From: Candidatus Cloacimonadota bacterium
Lineage (GTDB): Bacteria > Cloacimonadota > Cloacimonadia > Cloacimonadales > TCS61
Assembly (NCBI GenBank): GCA_023133395.1
Contig: JAGLWO010000364.1
Span: 1 to 10,736, forward strand
Length of the DNA stretch: 10,736 bases
Reading direction: 5' to 3'
Positions 6,957-10,736 of this stretch are shown here, piece by piece. Position 1 is the stretch's first letter, and every line of letters begins with the position of its first letter. The translations under genes were made by a program, and so were the position numbers. The notes beneath the pieces are model-generated. The model was not told the DNA's origin and did no database searches. It worked only from the letters and a program-made list of their open reading frames with translations.

Positions 6957-7289
6957 TTCCTCTCCACTTCCACATCCAGCTGATACGGACTGGCTTTTAC
7001 TTTGTTCACGGCCCAGCTATTGGCTTCCACCACAATCAGAACATCATCATTATCCATGAAACTACTCAGATGATTCCAGACTTGCTTTTCGTTTGTACTG
7101 GTCACCTCAAAGCGTACACATTTTCCAGAATACATAATACATAGAAATCGTTAAACTACCCTTACAATCATCATAACTCCAGCTTGGGATCGAAGCAGAA
7201 AAGGAAGAAAATATAGAACAGGATAATAGAATACAAAAGAATGGGGACAAATGGATTTTTTTATTTTTTCTCATAATCAACACCTTCAT
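6953..7289 (-). pseudogene. Small secreted-protein gene split by a 7-bp tandem duplication
   Basis: Two overlapping short frames make one gene when a duplication is removed. The first frame begins at ATG 7289, which overlaps the FGE-like gene stop (ATGA), or more likely at ATG 7274 (MRKNKK, AAGG 8 nt upstream). It encodes a signal-like segment (SPFFCILLSCSIFSS, possible lipobox LLSC), then IPSWSYDDCKGSLTIS, and dies at a TGA at 7107-7109. The second frame carries YSGKCVRFEVTSTNEK onward to a TGA at 6953-6955. At 7129-7142 the plus strand reads AATACAT twice. Deleting one unit joins the frames as TISMYSGKCVRFEVTS, giving 104 residues from 7274 (109 from 7289) with two cysteines after the signal segment. 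The downstream frame could restart at ATG 7135 but has a stop just upstream. The family is unknown. It could be a phase-variable gene, a pseudogene, or a sequencing error. Confidence 0.65.
7129..7142. repeat. 7-bp tandem duplication causing a frameshift
   Basis: AATACAT at 7129-7135 is repeated exactly at 7136-7142 (ATGTATT twice on the coding strand). Seven bases equal one base modulo three, which accounts for the frame change in the small secreted-protein gene. The unit is short enough for replication slippage to add or remove it. Confidence 0.85.
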
Positions 7290-8656
7290 AATTCTACCCG
7301 TCTCACGATACGAAAACCGTAATAACGTTGGCTATTAATCGGATAGTCGGCAAATCGATTAGCCACGCGGCAGCGGTTGTCATTGTCGCCCCGGTTACCG
7401 CCACGTAAAACACGCCAGTCGCCGCTATCGGGACCCTGGGGATTAATGGAGGAACCAGATGTATAATAAGTGCTATCATACCAATCATAACACCATTCAC
7501 TAACATTGCCACTCATATCATGAATTCCCAATTGATTTGGTAGTTTTGTTCCAACGGGATGGGTCTGGTTGCTGGAATTGCTATCATACCAAGCATAATC
7601 AGGTAAATCACCTATTTCATGACACCCGCTATATCGGAAGTTATCTGTCCAATTGATACCTCCCCTAGCTGCATATTCCCATTCTGCTTCAGTAGGAAGT
7701 CTGTAGCCATCTGCGTCGAAATCACATGACCAATAAGAAAGATTATAACATTCAGTTAATCCCTCCTGCTGACTCTTCAGATTACAAAACATTACAGCAT
7801 CATACCAGCTTACTTGTTCAACAGGTAGATCATCTCCACTTAAATATGATGGATTACTGCCAACCACTGCTTCATATTCTGCTTGCGTTACTTCAAATTT
7901 CCCAATATAGAAATCATCCAATGTTACTGAATGAACTGGTAATTCATCAGAGTCACCTTCATTATAATGATCTCCCATATCAAAGGTACCACCCTGAGTG
8001 AAGATCATTCCAGCAGGGGCAGCAGTATAAGATATTATGGAAGTAGATTGAGAATAATGAGTGCCAAAGTTTGCTTTTATTTTATAATTATAATTTTCTC
8101 CCAATGTTAATCCACTATCAGTATATTCAAAAACGTTTGCCGGAACTGTGGCATGATCATCATCCCATGTCCCACTCCCTACCTGCCGAGCTATCTTAAA
8201 ACCATCAATGCCAGGCATACTATATTCCCATGTTAAATTTATTTCATCTATATAAGTTATCGTGTAATTTAAGTTTTCTGGAACAGGGATAATATTATCA
8301 ATTATTTCGGTTTCCGCATATTCAGATTGATTTCCTGAAAATATCATTTTTATCCTATATTTTATGATTTGATTTATCTCAGCATTATTATCCGTCCAAG
8401 TGGTAACATTTGAAGCTAATTCTGCAATACAATCCTGCCAGGAAGCAGAACCTACGTTTTTATCAATTCGAATAATACCGGTATTTGTTTTAATATCATT
8501 TTCCCAAGACAGCTTAATTTTATTAATTGTTAGTTTCTCATATTGCAAATTACTGACTGAAATATATACTTCCGGATCGAACGGATTCTGTGGATTTCGT
8601 TCACTGCATGATGATAAAAGGAGCAAGAGAATAAAAAGTGCATAAAATTTCTTCAT
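7286..8656 (-). CDS. Lipoprotein with two Fn3-like domains and a C-terminal FGE/SUMF1-like domain
   Basis: A 456-residue surface lipoprotein. The signal peptide MKKFYALFILLLLLSSC ends in a lipobox (LSSC, lipidated C17). Two fibronectin type III-like domains follow (about residues 33-120 and 125-212; IKLSWEN and INLTWEYS motifs, each closing with YKIKA-type strands). Residues 216-453 are a formylglycine-generating-enzyme/SUMF1 domain (PF03781): GGTFDMGD, FEVTQAEYEAV, PVEQVSWYDAVMFCN, GYRLPTEAEWEYAARGG, GNVSEWCYDWY, WRVLRGG and YYGFRIVR. By eye, the position of the first catalytic cysteine (human C336) is D424, while C429 matches C341, so copper-dependent sulfatase activation is unlikely and a binding or structural C-type-lectin-fold role fits better. 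The start at 8656 has GTGAGGT (8664-8670) upstream, 15 nt after the PEGA gene stop. The last 35-40 codons are strikingly GC-rich compared with the rest of the gene. Confidence 0.92.
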   Translation of the reverse strand: MKKFYALFILLLLLSSCSERNPQNPFDPEVYISVSNLQYEKLTINKIKLSWENDIKTNTGIIRIDKNVGSASWQDCIAELASNVTTWTDNNAEINQIIKYRIKMIFSGNQSEYAETEIIDNIIPVPENLNYTITYIDEINLTWEYSMPGIDGFKIARQVGSGTWDDDHATVPANVFEYTDSGLTLGENYNYKIKANFGTHYSQSTSIISYTAAPAGMIFTQGGTFDMGDHYNEGDSDELPVHSVTLDDFYIGKFEVTQAEYEAVVGSNPSYLSGDDLPVEQVSWYDAVMFCNLKSQQEGLTECYNLSYWSCDFDADGYRLPTEAEWEYAARGGINWTDNFRYSGCHEIGDLPDYAWYDSNSSNQTHPVGTKLPNQLGIHDMSGNVSEWCYDWYDSTYYTSGSSINPQGPDSGDWRVLRGGNRGDNDNRCRVANRFADYPINSQRYYGFRIVRRVEL

Positions 8657-8671
8657 TATTAATACCTCACT

Positions 8672-10411
8672 TTATTTCCTTGTTCTGGCTAATTTATTAT
8701 AATGCGATTGCATTATCCAACTATATGCAGAATACACAATTGGACCAATAGAAATGTAATAGGAGTAGTCCCGATAGTTATCCCATTTTTCATAATTATC
8801 ACGATTTGAGATTGCATCTGCTGTTGTAATGGAAGACTCGTAATCGCTATAATAACTATCGGCGACAAAATTGCTGATAATCCCAAAAGCTATTAAGGCA
8901 CTACCCGAACCGAAGCTGATCCATTTGTGTTTTTTGAATTGATGTGCTTTTTGCAGCATGGTTGCATCGTAAGAAATTAATTCGAATTCTTCTTTCAATA
9001 TTGCATTTTCACTCAAGATAACCTTTTTTTGTTTCGGCATAAAATTAGTGTGAGTAACAAATATTTGATATTCGCCAACCGGTATATTCTCAAATTTATT
9101 CATTCCTTTGGAAGTGTAATGTTCACCGGCATCTCCTGTTAATTTTACTTCCGCATCGAAGGGAGTGACAGCAATTTGAATAGAGCCGGTAGAAACTTGA
9201 GGATAGAGATCGAGTGTTTCAACCTGATTACGCTTTAAGAATAGTGTTTTTTCCAATGTTTCAGCCTTTAGTAATGAAGCTGATATCTGATATACAGAAG
9301 GTTCAAGGTGAATGTTTTGCAACTGGATTTGTTCCACATCGTTGATTTTTACTAGTGCATTTTTATGTGTATTAATTGAGAGAGTTGCGTAAATCGGTTT
9401 TGGAATTAAGGATACAATTTTTCGCTCTCCCTTTTTCAGATCGATTGTTTGTTCATCCGTTTCAAAGAAACCTGATTTTGCAGATATTTTATATTTTCCA
9501 GGCTCTTTTCTTATAAAACTATATGGTGTTTTATTCAGAGAATTTTCACCATTAATGTAAATATCTAACCCATTCTCCGGCTCAGAATTCACAATGATGG
9601 ATCCAATATTTGTCAGCAGATAATATGTTTGGATGTATTTAGGCGGTTGGATGTCAATCGTATCAAATATAGTTTCATAATCTTTTTTCTCGATTCGGAT
9701 GGAATAAGAACCTTGCAGTAAATATTTCGATAGTTGTGTTTCTCCAATTTTAACGTCGTCGATATACACAGATGCACCTTGGGGATCACTGTCGATTTCG
9801 ATTGGTACGTTTTCCAATTCCTTTAAATTGTACGAGAATAAAGTCTGTTCTTCAGAGACAAATATCTCCTCTGATACTGTTTGATATCCATCCAGAACAA
9901 TTTGGATATTATGCTTACCAATGAATAATTTATTTGCTTTGTTGTGATTGAAATATTCATCATCAATAGTAATTTTTGCATTTTGGGGTTCGACCGTAAC
10001 ATTAATCGAGATAAAAACTTTTTCAGGAACATTTGTCAACACCATTTCATACACACGTTGAGCATGAACTTCAATGTTGTAATCTGCCAGTAATCGTACT
10101 TCTAAAGGTTCGTAATCGGAGTGAGTGATCTTTACAACTCGTTGATTATCGTTCATGTAAAATTTGTAATGATGATCACCTTCTATGTATTCGGCTGCAT
10201 GTTTGGTGGGGCGACTCACGTTCTGAAAACCAAGACCTCTCAGCTCTGTTTTCACAATAAGTACAGGTGAAAATTTACCGTCTGCGTCACGTACTTCCAG
10301 GTTCATGTGTGTTTCAGGTAATTCTTTGATGGATTCTACACGGAGTATGCCGAGAGCGTTTAATGGTACAATCAATACAGCAATAAAAATAACAAATAAT
10401 AACTTTTTCAT
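8672..10411 (-). CDS. Secreted protein with five PEGA-like domains and a C-terminal membrane region
   Basis: A 579-residue exported protein. Residues 1-19 form a signal peptide ending LNA. Residues 20-130 are the module shared with the protein at 1894-3798 (NLEVRDADGKFSPVLIVKTE, then YKFYMNDNQRVVKITHSDYE), probably a beta domain. Five PEGA-like repeats follow at about 133-197, 202-266, 269-335, 341-402 and 408-476; the clearest are IEIDSDPQGASVYIDDVKIG with GSYSIRIEKKDY, and the last with VGEYQIFVTHTNF. The fourth is the most diverged. Hydrophobic stretches at about 498-517 and 551-567 suggest membrane attachment. PEGA domains are surface or cell-wall associated modules without known enzymatic activity. 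The start ATG at 10411 has AGGGAAGGA immediately upstream, an unusually close site. It is the first gene of the run that continues into the FGE-like lipoprotein 15 nt later, suggesting both act together at the envelope. Confidence 0.9.
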   Translation of the reverse strand: MKKLLFVIFIAVLIVPLNALGILRVESIKELPETHMNLEVRDADGKFSPVLIVKTELRGLGFQNVSRPTKHAAEYIEGDHHYKFYMNDNQRVVKITHSDYEPLEVRLLADYNIEVHAQRVYEMVLTNVPEKVFISINVTVEPQNAKITIDDEYFNHNKANKLFIGKHNIQIVLDGYQTVSEEIFVSEEQTLFSYNLKELENVPIEIDSDPQGASVYIDDVKIGETQLSKYLLQGSYSIRIEKKDYETIFDTIDIQPPKYIQTYYLLTNIGSIIVNSEPENGLDIYINGENSLNKTPYSFIRKEPGKYKISAKSGFFETDEQTIDLKKGERKIVSLIPKPIYATLSINTHKNALVKINDVEQIQLQNIHLEPSVYQISASLLKAETLEKTLFLKRNQVETLDLYPQVSTGSIQIAVTPFDAEVKLTGDAGEHYTSKGMNKFENIPVGEYQIFVTHTNFMPKQKKVILSENAILKEEFELISYDATMLQKAHQFKKHKWISFGSGSALIAFGIISNFVADSYYSDYESSITTADAISNRDNYEKWDNYRDYSYYISIGPIVYSAYSWIMQSHYNKLARTRK

Positions 10412-10508
10412 TCCTTCCCTAAAAGCTCAGTTTATTACTGTTAGAATTCTTTTTTCCAGATTTTTGTAAAGAATTTTATCAACTTTCCGAAACTTGTATT
10501 TTCCTTGA

Positions 10509-10593
10509 ACACCGTCCCGGTGTGATTTCATGGTTTTATTATTATGACCGAGACGGTCATTCTTAAACATTTCATTCAATCGAGACGATTGAA
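10509..10593. repeat. Series of three compact hairpins with triloops
   Basis: Three perfect palindromes lie close together in the intergenic region: ACACCG-TCC-CGGTGT (10509-10523), ATGACCG-AGA-CGGTCAT (10544-10560) and TTCAATCG-AGA-CGATTGAA (10575-10593). The stems differ in sequence, but the last two share the core CGAGACG, and the first reads CGGGACG on the other strand. A fourth hairpin at 10610-10631 follows 16 nt later. Different stems around a common core point to selection on structure or on a loop sequence, or to repeat elements related by their centres. A 62-codon open frame can be read across them on the minus strand but looks spurious. Confidence 0.75.
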
Positions 10594-10609
10594 CGAACTT
10601 CTTCTTGCA

Positions 10610-10631
10610 TTCCAATGCGAGAGCGTTGGAA
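10610..10631. repeat. Palindromic intergenic element, same arms as at 1425-1446
   Basis: TTCCAATGC (10610-10618), loop GAGA, GCGTTGGAA (10623-10631): a 9-bp stem with one T-G wobble on the plus strand. Both arms are identical to those of the element at 1425-1446; only the four loop bases differ (GAGA here, TCCC there). It is followed by CGAGGAA. This supports a dispersed repeat family in this genome. Confidence 0.75.
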
Positions 10632-10736
10632 CGAGGAATCGAATAAATAGAGTGTAATATGTTCCCATTATTAAATTTCTCTGACTCCGTTATTACTAGT
10701 TTTAGTTTTAATTATTTCAATAAAATTCGGATTTTG
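10632..10736. other. AT-rich intergenic end of window, no gene seen
   Basis: With the hairpins and 10412-10508, this makes up a 325-nt stretch without a credible gene upstream of the five-PEGA gene. On the minus strand TTGAAA (10720-10715) and TAATAA (10695-10690) are 19 nt apart, too far for a standard promoter and nearly 300 nt from the start codon. A short frame beginning MGTYYTLFIRFLV on the same strand runs straight into the hairpin series and is probably not coding. The segment 10432-10508 shows no recognisable signal either. Confidence 0.4.

Noticed and set aside
7107..7289. Independent 60-residue protein ending MYYVFWKMCTL
   Set aside because: Its last codons come from the second copy of the 7-bp duplication and beyond; removing the duplication gives a longer, better-placed gene. 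I treat it as the broken first half.
7286..8656. Complete diversity-generating retroelement in the window
   Set aside because: There is no reverse transcriptase, accessory gene or template repeat here. Only a variable-region-like 3' end can be argued.
8672..8800. Terminator or promoter between the five-PEGA gene and the FGE-like gene
   Set aside because: The gap is only 15 nt (8657-8671) and is filled by the ribosome site of the downstream gene; the two read as one transcript.
10427..10615. Minus-strand open frame of 62 codons beginning MECKKKFVQSSRLNEMF
   Set aside because: It is a reading of the hairpin series itself (NDRLGH, HRDGV and QSSRLN come from the stems and loops), has no ribosome site I can see, and shows no domain. 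More likely a spurious frame over structured repeats.
10509..10631. CRISPR array
   Set aside because: The hairpin stems differ from one another, spacing is irregular and short, and there are no identical direct repeats or cas genes.

Overview
The window looks like a piece of an AT-rich genome of an anaerobic bacterium. Every gene I accept lies on the minus strand, so transcription runs from high to low coordinates. The guess of an FCB-superphylum organism, possibly Cloacimonadota-like, is an inference. It rests on a ferredoxin-dependent 2-oxoacid oxidoreductase operon, PEGA-domain and formylglycine-generating-enzyme (FGE)-like envelope proteins, a protein with LPP20-like and NTF2-like regions, and recurring palindromic intergenic elements. 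No rRNA, tRNA, CRISPR array, transposase or reverse transcriptase was seen.

Right-hand block (10411 down to 5781): a 325-nt intergenic region holds a series of four compact hairpins. It precedes an operon-like run: a five-PEGA secreted protein, an FGE-like lipoprotein 15 nt later, a small secreted-protein gene broken by a 7-bp tandem duplication, an unrecognised 347-aa protein with an RX4H motif (HEPN-like at best), and a 40-codon ORF that may be a gene remnant. These genes overlap by ATGA or GTGA junctions or sit only a few bases apart. The last part is markedly AT-rich.

Middle block (5716 to 1466): an exported 606-aa protein with an LPP20-like N-terminal part and an NTF2-like C-terminal part carries an in-frame genomic repeat. 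It is followed by a second PEGA protein whose first 130 residues match the five-PEGA protein at about 72 percent. That gene is coupled by ATGA to an RDD membrane protein. The middle and right blocks look like related envelope modules; similar combinations of this N-terminal module, PEGA, FGE-like and LPP20-like proteins are, to my knowledge, common in Bacteroidota.

Left block (1277 to 1): a two-cluster ferredoxin subunit and the alpha subunit of a 2-oxoacid:ferredoxin oxidoreductase (VorD and VorB type). The alpha gene runs off the left edge almost complete, and the remaining subunits probably lie beyond it.

The points most worth a second look are: the GC-rich 3' end of the FGE-like gene, which sits where diversity-generating retroelements place variable regions; the 7-bp duplication that splits a small gene; the hairpin series and its relative near 1425-1446; the repeat translated inside the LPP20-like gene; and the possible RX4H gene plus remnant insertion.
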